Made by a program: the position numbers and the translations under genes | Origin: Piezodorus guildinii | Lineage: Eukaryota; Arthropoda; Insecta; Hemiptera; Pentatomidae | NCBI GenBank assembly: GCA_023052935.1 | Contig: CM041292.1 | Span: forward strand, 93,541,169 to 93,605,168 | Reading direction: 5' to 3' | DNA length: 64,000 nucleotides | In this document: piece after piece, positions 11,681 through 21,800 of the stretch | How positions within the stretch are numbered: position 1 is the stretch's first letter | Layout: each line of letters begins with the position of its first letter | The notes under the pieces: generated by a model | The model's input: only the letters and a program-made list of their open reading frames with translations | Told to the model about the DNA's origin: nothing | The model's database searches: none

Positions 11681-11840
11681 AAATGCTATACATTGTTTTC
11701 AATGGTTGTTCTAAGTGAAACTCACTTTTTTGCTAAAAAAATTATATTATAACTGTTCAAACTGATACAAATGTTGAATAAATGTGGTACAAAACCTACA
11801 AATCATTAGATACTCTCATTGCTAGTTGTTAATAAGTATT

Positions 11841-12400
11841 TCACTTGGTAGTTTTCTTCCTTTTCATATATTCTAAAGGTGTTTCGCAACGAAGTGACCA
11901 ACAGACATTGGCAACCGTCGCTCTTGACCATTTTCCATCATAGCGTTATTCTATGTGCAATATGTCTTGATGAAACCTTTCGCCATGTTCATCTGATACT
12001 GCTACAAGATTAGGGGGAAAAAAGTACAAATGAGAATCCGAAAAATAAACTTTTAGAAATATATTGCATTTTAGGGCTTTGTATGAAAAAAAGAAGTTCA
12101 AGGATGATTTCACGGTAGTTTTGTAACCAAGAAAATTATGACATATACAAAAACGGTCCATGCTCTCTTTTAAACTTTATTCAATGCACTTCCAAAATTT
12201 GAGTCCTTCATGAGCTCTCGTTTTTGGGGGCCCACAAAGATTCATTCTTTTAATTTCCCGTCGCTTAATCTAGGAAATTCAATTTTGAGATATTGAAATC
12301 CTCCACCGTCCATGTTCATGGCTATAATAAAATTTTTCATATGGCCCTTAATTTTATATTGAGAGGTGGTAGAAAAATTTTATCACTTGAACTTAAAGGT
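11841..12400 (-). pseudogene. Relic of a widespread arthropod repeat ORF (DEHGERFHQD family)
   Basis: On the minus strand, one frame preserves a series of motifs: LPPLNIKLRAI near 12370; FVGPQKRELMKDSNFGSAL near 12220-12165; NFF..YKALKCNIFLKVYF near 12080; and VSDEHGERFHQDI near 11975. After an in-frame stop comes RYDGKWSRATVANVCWSL, with a final stop at 11841-11843. I recognise this string of motifs as an ORF that occurs in many copies in spider and insect genomes, usually annotated uncharacterised and probably transposon-borne. I know no established function. Several stops and frame changes show this copy is dead. It abuts the large inverted-repeat element (ending 11690), but I see no evidence that the two are one unit. 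Confidence 0.6.
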
Positions 12401-13794
12401 TCTTTTTTTTACATTTTTGACTCCAGGGATCAAACTCATTCTTTGTGGCCAAGTTTTTACTATGTAATGCTTTTCTCTAATGCCATTCGCATAAGAAGCA
12501 AAAAAATTTGGTATATCTACCTTGCAGTACAGTTAACATTGCAACAACCTTTAGATAAGTACAAATTTTTCACGTACACTGTGAATATTTAATTTTTTAA
12601 AGTAACTTCATATTTACATAATTTTCTTTCATTTTTTTTTTTTTTTTTTTTGCAAGAAGAATGGAAGGATATTTATTGCCGTCTGACAAAAATCACGTAA
12701 TTATAAGAAATTAAAAAAAAATTACTTTAAATAATTTCTATTTATGATAGAAAAATATGGAAAGCAAACATCGATTTAGCATATTAACCTCTTCATAAAT
12801 ATCATTTTTTTATTTAAAGGAGGATTTCGTTGCAGATCAGTGTTATCATCATGCTGTTTCATGGAATTCTTACTTAAGCTTAGAGACTTATTTGAAATCA
12901 GTATTGAGGCTAACAATGGTTGGAGAAGGAGAGAACTAATCTGCTTAGGCGAGGCCGGCATGCAATTAATGCCGACCCTCTTGAGATCGGGAGAGGAGGT
13001 CCGGATGGATGCTCGAGGACGGACCCTTGGGAGGATCTGCCCGTGGTAGCGGGTCCTCCAAGGTATTAGCGGCTATTGTACCGTCAATGGGGAGCCGGCA
13101 TCATTATAAAACAAACACCGCTTCCGCCGGAAGATTAGTGTTCGAGCCGGTCTTTCTGCCCTTCTCTCAAGTCCTTCTATAACAATCCGCCCTTGTTCGG
13201 AATCGATATATATATCTCGCTCCAGGGAAATATCTATGAATACAGGCTTATATAACCTACTCCAGTAGTGTGTGGTGGTTTGTTCATTTATATTTTTATT
13301 CAGGCAATCATAAAGAAACTAACTGGAAACCAAGGCTTTGCTCGTGATTATATCAGTTCGAGTTGATAAATTTACATATATGTATTTAATCAATCAGTTA
13401 CTCTTTCAACTACTTTAATGTACAACGAACACAGGCATTATTATGTATCAGGTCCTAATTCTATTTTGTTAACCTTACAGCAGCACACCACAAGAATTAT
13501 AAATACCCATAATTACTCAAAACGTTACAAACGATTTTAAACATAAGCGTTCTATATTTTATATATTAAAACGATCCGTCATAACTTGTTCGCAACGTAA
13601 ATGCCAATCAATCCCATACGTAAGTGACGTTTATAACCTAAATAACACTATTTTATTTCTGTTTTGTATGCACTTTCCCAAGTTTGCGTTTCTTGGCCTA
13701 TGTCAACACAAATATATAACGAGACGTTAATGGTTCCTGGATTATTGAGGTGTAATAAGTTCAGACTTCAGACGTCAGAACTCCTTTCCTCGGT
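12401..13794. other. Mostly A+T-rich sequence with a poly(T) run and a G+C-rich patch
   Basis: A T run lies at about 12631-12650. A G+C-richer patch at 12930-13190 has the look of a repeat fragment, but I cannot match it to anything. The rest holds nothing I recognise. Confidence 0.4.
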
Positions 13795-14097
13795 GACTAC
13801 GTCGTTGCCGGGATCACCGGTAGCAGGGTCGCTTGCATAGCAGCCTCCTATGCAAAAGGTCACGGGTTCAAACCCGCTGGTGGTCCTAGGATTTTTTAAT
13901 GGGAGTAAAAAGTCCTTAGTTATGCCGTCCTTCGGAGGGGACGTTAAAAGGTGATTCCGAACCTGTGCGATGTCAGGTACTCGTTAAAGATCCCTATCCT
14001 AATTAAACCTGGATAGGCAAAATTTAGGACTCCCGCTGTAGCAACGACTAATTAGCCTCAGTAGCATAAAGTGACGTTAAATAAATAAACAACAAAC
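13795..14097 (+). repeat. tRNA-derived SINE, family B
   Basis: The head carries a B box 'gggttcaaacccgc' at about 13865 and an upstream A-box-like segment. The body reads 'ccttcggaggggacgtta', 'atgtcaggtactcgttaaag' and 'aacctggataggcaaa', and the tail 'agtgacgttaaataaataaacaac'-like. Copies at 16440-16741 (+) and 39895-40182 (-) share all blocks; 34478-34556 keeps only the tail side. It is transcribed by RNA polymerase III in principle and encodes nothing. Confidence 0.85.
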
Positions 14098-14287
14098 TAA
14101 CATCGTTACCTGGATGGTGGGGTGACGTCCGAAATATTGACCGAAACGTCGATGGGAGGATTGCGTTAAGGCTGATCTTGGGGGCTTGGGCTTGAACGGA
14201 GAACATTGGACGAGTCTGTGTAGACGGAATATGATGGTATCGGCATCGAACCTTCGGGTTCGGTAAGCCTATTATTATTATTAATTT

Positions 14288-14715
14288 CTTTTTCTTTTAA
14301 AAAAAAAAACTAAACCTTTTATTGATATTTACAACTATACTTATTATAAACAAAATAAGTAAATGTGCTAATTACAATTATGGGCTTGAAAATGTCTTGT
14401 GAAGAACTACCCAGTGGTAGCACTTCAATATAATTTAATTTAGTAGGTCTCGTGGCCATCGTCTTTTCAATCCCCTCGAAGTGTTGTCAGGAATGATAAG
14501 TTGCGTACAAGAGGATTCGTGTGGGTCGGGATTTTAGAATTAAAAGAGGCATATCTGTTTTGGGATAGTTCTGCGACAAATAGAATATTTAGGTCATTAT
14601 GGATGATTTTATTCGTGACGAAATAAGAAACATTTAGGATTTTTCGAAGAATTTTTATTGTAAGGTGACATCATTGAAGAGTAGGTTAGTACTGGCCTTG
14701 AGAACATCAAAAAAT
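14288..14715 (-). repeat. Jockey-type LINE 3' fragment
   Basis: On the minus strand this is the degraded end of a Jockey-like reverse transcriptase plus 3' UTR. Shared blocks are 'ttttattgatatttacaac', 'gaactacccagtggtagcac' and 'cattatggatgattttattc', also present at 4860 and 26237. The coding frame is broken. The 3' UTR matches the plus-strand tail at 63760-63885. Confidence 0.7.
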
Positions 14716-15984
14716 TTGATGAGCTTCTGGCTGATGTATTGTGTTCTGTTTTGAGCTGGAATTCAAGATGGATGATGGCATACTTCGCCCTTAACATAAA
14801 ATGGATAAAAGCATGAATATGTCTAACATGCTTAAATATTTTGGATATAAATATAGTATCTTTCCTGATATTGTTTTGAATAAGACGATTATATTTTCTA
14901 ACTTCTGCGTCATTTATTTAAAAATGAGTGTTTAGTTGTGGATGCAAAAGTACCTAACTCTCAGTTTCAAAAAAAAATAGTTTGATTGATTATTAACTAA
15001 ATAGCTTTGCTTGAACCCGTATCCACTGTATGATACAATAAATTAATTATAAAATAATTATGGATACAGAGTAACGAAGAAAACGGATGGCATGTATTCG
15101 TCAAGGACTTTTCATTTTGATTATAATGATTTCAGTAGGTTTGAACAACTCCATTTGTATAATGATTAATATTCAATTATTGATTAAACGGGATTGATTG
15201 ATAATAAATGAGGAAATAAATTAAAGATACAATACAGCACAATGAGCATTCTGAGCAGGTAATTCCATAAATGCCAAGGACGGTGGTTGACAATAGATAG
15301 TAAGAGAGAGAATTGACCCGGGAGCTCTGTTAGGAGGCGGCAGAGCGTACAGAGGGCGATGGTATCTGCAGAGAGCCCTAGAAGCAGATGGTATCTGGAC
15401 GAGAGGAGGCAGCCAGGGGTAGATGGATAGATACCAAGGTTGACCGCGCCTCCATCACTCCTTATCACTCCACTCGAGATATCTTTAAATCCAACTGACT
15501 CCATTCACAATTAGCTCTCTATTGACCGTAGGTTCCCCTCCACCATTCCTCTTGTTCCATCTACCGCAGGCATCTCAACAACGTGGTGAGGTGCTAGATA
15601 AATAAAAAAAAATCCATTGAACAATACAATTCCAATGAGGGATTTTGTTATATCAAGGACTCGAATTTTTTTTTTTTTTTTAATTCAGGCTATTAAAAGG
15701 ATTTAGTAATGTGGTCTGAACAGTGTAGTAGCCGTTTGTCCTTATCCAACACTTTTTATAACTACTCTTTAAAATTCGCCCACGATTATTGAATTATCTA
15801 CATCAATCACTTTTATCCCTTAGTTCCATCCTGTATTACTGTATACAAATTAGTGTATAAGATGATATTTTTTTTTTTTTTAATCTTAAGCTTTCCAATT
15901 TATATTGCTGTTTTAATGTTAAAAAAAATGAAAAAAAAAAATGTTTACTCTTTCCTCCTTTATTTGTCATTAAATTCGTTCAAA
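14716..15984. other. Unassigned sequence with one G+C-richer patch
   Basis: A minus-strand open frame of 106 codons (15504-15184) covers a G+C-richer patch (about 15290-15530). It shows no recognisable domain and I do not call it a gene. The remainder is A+T-rich with T runs. Confidence 0.4.
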
Positions 15985-16185
15985 TTATATACTTCCCGTT
16001 TTTTATTGTTGCTAACAAGATGATATTTTACAAAGCTAATCGTTTTTTTAGCTGGACAGACCACATTTACATTGATTGCGGAACTTGGTCATTTGGTGCC
16101 CTAAAACGTCTATTTCCTGTGAAAACTCGAATTCGGAAGTTTTCACGATCGTAATATTTTCCAATAGTTAAATGAAAGTAACAAT
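15985..16185 (+). repeat. Interspersed repeat family H, copy 3 (partial)
   Basis: It contains 'cttggtcatttggtgcccta', 'tatttcctgtgaaaact', 'ttttcacgatcgtaata' and a terminal 'aaatgaaagtaac'. The 5' part is eroded. Confidence 0.55.
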
Positions 16186-16439
16186 AATGTTGTTGTTTTT
16201 TTAAAGATAATATAATAACGAGAAAATTCATGTTAAAAATTAAATAAATCTATTCTTATAAAATTCTTTAAATTTTGTTAAAATATTTAGTCTGTGCTAT
16301 AACTCAAAAGGAGTAACATTCAGTTGAGAAAAGTTTTTTTTTTTTTTTTCTGAAAACGGGCCAGTCATGAACCCAAGATATAATACTCAATTTACTGAAG
16401 TCAACAAACAGACATTTTGAGGCGTTAGTTATTTTAGAT

Positions 16440-16741
16440 ATTATAGTTGCTGTAGACGGTTAGCATAACAGTGTTCTTTGCCAAAGATCGCGAATTCGAT
16501 CCCAAAAGATTTTCCGAGGTTTTTTCAAAGGGAGTAAAAAATCTTTGGTTGTGCTGTCCTTCGGAGGGTACGTAAATGGTGGTCCCTAGCCTGTGCCATG
16601 TCAGGTAATCGTTAAAGATCCTTCATCCTAAGAAAACCTGGATAGGAAAAATTTAAGATTCCCTCTATAGCATCGTCCGATTAGCCACGGTAGCATAAAA
16701 GTGACGTTAAATGGATAAATAAGTAAACAACAAACATTTTG
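16440..16741 (+). repeat. tRNA-derived SINE, family B
   Basis: A head with 'gttagcataac' and a B-box-like 'gaattcgatccc' is followed by the body blocks 'ccttcggaggg', 'atgtcaggtaatcgttaaag' and 'aacctggatagg', and the 'agtgacgttaaatgg' tail leading into 'aataagtaaacaacaaac'. Confidence 0.8.
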
Positions 16742-17337
16742 AGTTGGAGAGAATATACATGCAGTTGTTGTATAGTGGGTTGTATGATAGAGATAATTGA
16801 GAATAAGACTTAACATTTAGCCGGAGGGATGGTCCGCTGGCCTGGAGGACAGGGCAATCTAAGACAAGGCGATTAAGACTAATATGAAACCATAATCCCT
16901 CCCAGATTAATTTAGGATTGCCAGTAATCAACTCTTAACGGGATCACGCCCTCTTAATTGAATAATCCTATAATAGCGAGAGTAAAGGATTCAATTCCCA
17001 TTTCCATAAACGATCCTTATTCTCTACAAATTTAATCCAATTATCATATTTTACTATAAAACTTTAAGTCTGGCTCCACTTGTATTGGACAAGTTTGTAT
17101 ACTTCACGCATGACCCCAATAGAAAAACAAATACTCATTATTAGCTCACATTCACATGGAACGTGTTCTCATCACCATCAAACGGTGACGTGCGACGGAA
17201 ACATTTCTACATTAGTCCCATTTAACTGATCAGGAAGCAATTATAGATAAGTTACAATACAATTCGATAGAGATCCAAATGTTGAAACCGATATAGCAGA
17301 AGTCCTTAAAAATAATTTCGTTCAACCTTTTAGTGGT
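16742..17337. other. Pre-insertion flank of the I-clade LINE
   Basis: Nothing is supported here. A short open stretch just before 17338 reads coding-like, but it ends at a stop and lies outside the target duplication. Confidence 0.4.
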
Positions 17338-17348
17338 ACATGGTTAAT

Positions 17349-18418
17349 CTAAAGATCAATCGGATAAACTTCTAAAACTTACCAACTTAAGCCCAACAAT
17401 CAAAATAAAAGTAAGTCCACACCAAAAATTAAACATTAGCAAGGGGGTAATATTTTGTCCGGACCTAGATGGGGTAGAAGAAAATGAAATTCTGGAAGAA
17501 TTAGGAAAATTCAATGTTAAGGAAATAAAAAGAATTATTAATAGAAAGATGGGAACCGAAAGAAAAACACATTTATATGTCCTTACTTTTTCAATACCTA
17601 CCCTCCCTGAAACTATTCCGGTGGGATTTCAGAAAATAAAGATAAAAATGTATGTTCCAAATCCGATTCGGTGTAGAACATGCTTGAAATTCGGGCACTT
17701 TGCCGATAAATGCACCAAAACACCTGTATGTGTTCACTGTGCAAAACCGGATCATAATGGTCTACCATGCGATTCAATTGTTCCCAACTGTGTAAATTGT
17801 GGAAATCACCACTCCAGCTTAGATTTGAAATGCCCTAGGCTTCTAGAAGAAAGGGAAATTAAAACAATACAGTTTAAGGAAAAGGTGCCCTACAATGAGG
17901 CCAAAAGAAAGTATAAAGAAACGCACCCGACTAATAGTAATTTAAATTATGCTGATGCTGCTAAAGGTAGTAGAAAAGTAGGAAAAGACGTAGGAATTCA
18001 GACTGACGAACTAAACAACACCAATATTGCAGATAAAATTATTACTCCCTCAACCTCCAAGATGATCAAACCCTCACCACCTATATCCCATCCCGTTACC
18101 TTCCCTACCCCTCTCCTCTCTCCTATTACCTCCCCTCTCCCAACCCCCTCTCCCTTCCCCACTCCATCGTCCGCCCAACTCTTAACGGAAACGCCACTTG
18201 ATTCCGAAGTCCCTTGCACTACAAATAGAAGTAGCGGCAAGAGCTATCGTTCAAAATCGAATTCGGAATTTAGGTCTAACATCCCTCAGCCTCAGAGCGG
18301 GGGGAAAACATCAGAAATAATGAAACCTCCGCCACTGCCACGGCGGAACTCTATGAGTAAAAACCAAAAAAGAAATACAGACTCCTCAAAAAGTGGTGAT
18401 GAAATGGAGACCACTTGA
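17349..18418 (+). CDS. I-clade LINE ORF1 protein (Gag-like, 5'-truncated)
   Basis: The frame is open from the element's left junction to the stop at 18416-18418; the first ATG is at 17549 (289 aa from there). LINE ORF1 proteins of this clade bind RNA and package the element transcript. Three cysteine-histidine knuckles follow in tandem: CRTCLKFGHFADKC (CX2CX4HX4C), CVHCAKPDHNGLPC (CX2CX4HX4C) and CVNCGNHHSSLDLKC (a looser form). Upstream of them, SPHQKLNISKGVIF fits the RRM-like/pre-zinc region of I-type ORF1. The C-terminal third is Pro/Ser/Thr-rich and low-complexity. The N-terminus is missing because of 5' truncation, so the protein is probably not functional as it stands. Confidence 0.85.
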
Positions 18419-18446
18419 ATAAAGCTATAATAATAAATAAATAATA

Positions 18447-18806
18447 ATGTATTATAGATCTAATCTAACAATAGTTGACATAAACAAATATTACAAAACA
18501 GTTACACCACTTCACTACATAAATAAGTCAATTCTTAACAAAACGTATATTTACATTATACTTATGTCAATTAATATAATAACAATAATCACAAATTTCT
18601 ACAAGACAGTAAAAATTCTATTCCTATTTAAAAGAAAGTTGCCCTTACCTATTTTAATATGTCTTAAAAATATAATAAAAATTTCTTATTTTGCTTACTT
18701 AGTTATAGTATGCTATATTATAATTACCATTAATATTGGGTATCTTAAGTTTGAAAATAAAGCAACTAACAACAGTAGGTCTCACACAATGTTCTTGATA
18801 CCATGA
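18447..18806 (+). CDS. Hypothetical hydrophobic spacer ORF between ORF1 and ORF2
   Basis: This is a 119-codon ATG-started frame lying entirely between ORF1 (stop 18416-18418) and ORF2. Its TGA stop (18804-18806) overlaps the ORF2 ATG (18803-18805) as ATGA, the arrangement used for stop-restart translation. The product would be rich in Ile, Tyr, Lys and Asn. It has two long hydrophobic stretches, one around residues 35-51 (IYIILMSINIITIITNF) and one around 80-99 (ISYFAYLVIVCYIIITINIG), which look like membrane segments, separated by a basic stretch with KRKLPLP. I recognise no family. In DNA this A+T-rich a stop-free run of this length is unlikely by chance, but a biased spacer could still produce it. 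It may be a genuine third ORF or only a leader that sets up ORF2 translation. Confidence 0.4.
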   Translation: MYYRSNLTIVDINKYYKTVTPLHYINKSILNKTYIYIILMSINIITIITNFYKTVKILFLFKRKLPLPILICLKNIIKISYFAYLVIVCYIIITINIGYLKFENKATNNSRSHTMFLIP

Positions 18807-21800
18807 CAATTATTAGCTGGAATTGTAATGGCATAAGAACGCAGTTTGAGGAAATGAAGATACTTCTAGAAGACATCAATCCAGCTGTACTCTGCCTACA
18901 GGAAACAAAACTTGTTCCCGAACGAAACCTGAACATAAAAGACTATGAAGTATACAGAAAAGACAAAGAGATAAGAGAACAAGGACGAGCTCACGGAGGA
19001 GTTGCTATTGCAGTTAAAAATGACCTATACTCGGAAAAACTTGATGTTCGAACTCCCTTACAAGCAATAGTGGTAAGAGTAAAGCTTAACTTCGATGTGA
19101 CGATTTGCAATATATACTTACCACCGACAGAAACGATCAATGAACTGGCTCTCACACAACTTGTTTCTGGTCTTTCTTCCCCTTACATTGTCGTAGGAGA
19201 TATGAATGGATCACATCACACTTGGAGCCCAACAACAAACACGAGGGGAAACATCATCCGTAGGATTTTCGACAGTACGGACTCACTTCTTCTGAACACA
19301 GGAGAAGCCACCTACATCTGCCCACGATCAGGATCCACATCTGCGATAGACTTAACCTTTATCTCACCTACCCTTTATACGCACGTGACCTGGGATGTTT
19401 GTAGAGACCAATATGGGAGTGACCATTTTCCGACATTATTGCGATTCTATTCCGAAATACCTAAGAGCAAAAAGCATCAAAGATGGATTATCGAAAAAGC
19501 CAATTGGGAAGAATTTGAAGACAAAATAAACAATTCAGCACCGTATCATTCAGATAGCATAGATGAATTAACCCTAAATTTCACGCATAAGATTATACAA
19601 TCAGCTCTCCTAACCATTCCAAAAACAAAAGGTAATCCACAAAAAAACTATACTCCATGGTTCGACGAAGAATGTCGGAAATACATTACCAAAAAAAATA
19701 AAGCCCTTAAAGATTTTCAGCGAAATCCAAATAAAGAAAACTTATTACGATACAAAAAACAAAAAGCTCTAGTCCGAAATCTAGTTAAAAAGAAAAAGAA
19801 AGAATCCTGGATTTCATATGTGGAATCAATAAATAGCAACACTCCCATGAAAAAAATTTGGCAAAAAATCCATAGCATATCTGGTAATAACAATACTGCA
19901 ACCCTATCCCTAAAAATCCAAAATGAAATAATATCAGACCCACAAATAACAGCGGAAAGTCTAGCGCTTCATTTCGCAGCCATTTCAAATTGTGATAACA
20001 ATCAAAATCGAAATAATGACCCCCAAGAATTAGATTTTACTTCGCCTACACAGGATAGCATATCCCTGCAGGACTATAATCGACCTTTCACGATCTGGGA
20101 GCTAAAAGCTGCAATTGACGAAACTAAATGTTCTTCTCCAGGAATAGATCAAGTTCACAATATGATGATAAAACATTTCTCTCCTAGAATAAATAATGAA
20201 CTCTTGAAAATATTTAATAGAATTTGGGAAACCGCTACATACCCTCAGGCCTGGCGAGAATCAATAGTTGTCCCAGTGCTGAAACCAGGAAAAAATAAGT
20301 TCCAACCCAATAGTTACCGACCAATATCGCTTACTAGTTGTTTGTCTAAACTGCTAGAGAAAATGGTCAATAGACGATTGATGTGGATGATTGAAAAATT
20401 TAACCTCCTAACTCCTATTCAATGCGGATTCAGAAAAAGTAGATCCACAATGGACCAACTTGTGACTGTGGAAGCCGAGATTCTCGACACTTTTATAGAG
20501 AAAAAAGAAGCAGTAGGGGTCTTTTTCGACATGGAAAAGGCATACGACACTATAGATAGGGAAACAATCCTGAAAACATTATATGAGTGGGGCTTCAGAG
20601 GAGCTATGCCTAAGTTCATACAAAGCTTCTTAATGAAAAGATATATTAGAGTGAGAGTTGGCCAATCAATCTCTAGTCGAAAAGAGATATCTAAAGGCAT
20701 CCCACAAGGAAGTGTCTTGAGTTGTACGTTGTTCGCTATTGCAATCAACTCAATCGTCAGCGTAATACCAAGCTCAGTCAAAGCATTTCTGTATGTTGAT
20801 GACTTGGCTATATTTTTAAGGTTTAGCAACTACGAGTGGATGTGCAGAACACTACAGCGCTTGTTGAACCACCTCCAAGCTTGGTCTGAGAGTAGAAATC
20901 TCCGGTTCTCAATAGAAAAGACTAGAGGAGTATTGTTTTCAAGAAAAAGGACTCCAAGCGCTATTCCTCAGCTCTCTATGTATGGAAAAACCCTGACGTT
21001 TGGTGAAAACATCAGATTCCTCGGCATGGTATTGGACAATAAATTAACATGGGTTAGCCATATAAAATATTTGCGAGATGAATGTTCAAAGCGGTTGCAA
21101 TTGATGAAGATACTAGCCAAAACATACTGGGGTGCTGATCGAAAGTCAATGCTGATGGTCTATACTAGTGTTGTTCGACCTAAGATGGAATACGGCTATA
21201 TGCTATACTCCTCTGCTAAAGGAAATAGCCTTCAACCCTTAGATTCAATACACCACACTGGAATCAGGCTTGCTACAGGAGCTTTTAGGACGAGTCCAAT
21301 AGAAAGTCTCTGTGCGGAGGCCTCCATAACTCCTATGGCTTACCGAAGACAAGAACTGACTAACAACTATATCGCCAAGATTAAAGTTCAAAAAACAAAC
21401 CCTGCTTATTCCTATATATTTAATCCCCGTTGCATCAGGAACTATGAAATTAACCCAACAAAAACTGCTCCATTAGGTGTACGACATATTGAACTCGTTA
21501 GAGAAATTCTCGACCTGCCTATAGATCCTGCTGAGCCAACCGTTAGATCTCCTCCATGGAAATACCAACCCATAAAAATAGATTTAACTTTTAAAGGTAT
21601 AGGACCTGGTTCCAATAAATATAAATTCCAAAAAATTTCTCAAAAATATTCTGGACATGAAATAATATTCACTGATGGATCTAAGCAAAGAGAGTTTGTT
21701 GGTTTTGCCGTCATAAAAAGTGGAATAGCGATTAAATATAAATTACCCCCATATTCCACGATCCATACTGCAGAACTGCAGGCGATTGCCACAGCGCTTC

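Larger units (their letters stand above)
8258..11690. mobile_element. Large foldback-like inverted-repeat element with tandem-repeat arms
   Basis: The two halves are inverted copies: outer ends 'tatagcatttccaagtca' at 8258 and its complement ending at 11690. Each arm consists, from outside in, of a 21-bp minisatellite (6 units left, 9 right), about 230 bp of unique sequence (8396-8625, mirrored at 11262-11490), and an array of ~111-bp repeats (left ~8639-9390 and degenerating beyond; right ~10245-11245). The central ~0.8 kb (9400-10240) holds progressively decayed repeats. TATA lies at both edges, either as target duplication or as part of the termini. No transposase is encoded. The composition resembles Foldback/Galileo-type elements in other insects, but I cannot assign a superfamily. 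A large locus-specific inverted duplication is the alternative. Confidence 0.85.

Noticed and set aside
11401..11718. Coiled-coil-like ORF of repeated KVTFDLE heptads
   Set aside because: A 21-bp unit is seven codons, so open frames are expected on both strands without coding selection.
12293..12592. 99-codon plus-strand ORF
   Set aside because: It lies opposite the better-supported minus-strand relic at 11841-12400 and has no recognisable domain.
15184..15504. 106-codon minus-strand ORF as a gene
   Set aside because: No recognisable domain and no supporting context; it follows a locally G+C-richer patch.
17251..17348. Apparent N-terminal extension of ORF1 in another frame
   Set aside because: It lies outside the 11-bp target duplication, so it is flanking DNA that only looks coding.
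18447..18806. Host membrane-protein gene
   Set aside because: The ORF lies wholly within the LINE between its two ORFs, so a host origin is not needed; kept as a possible element ORF.
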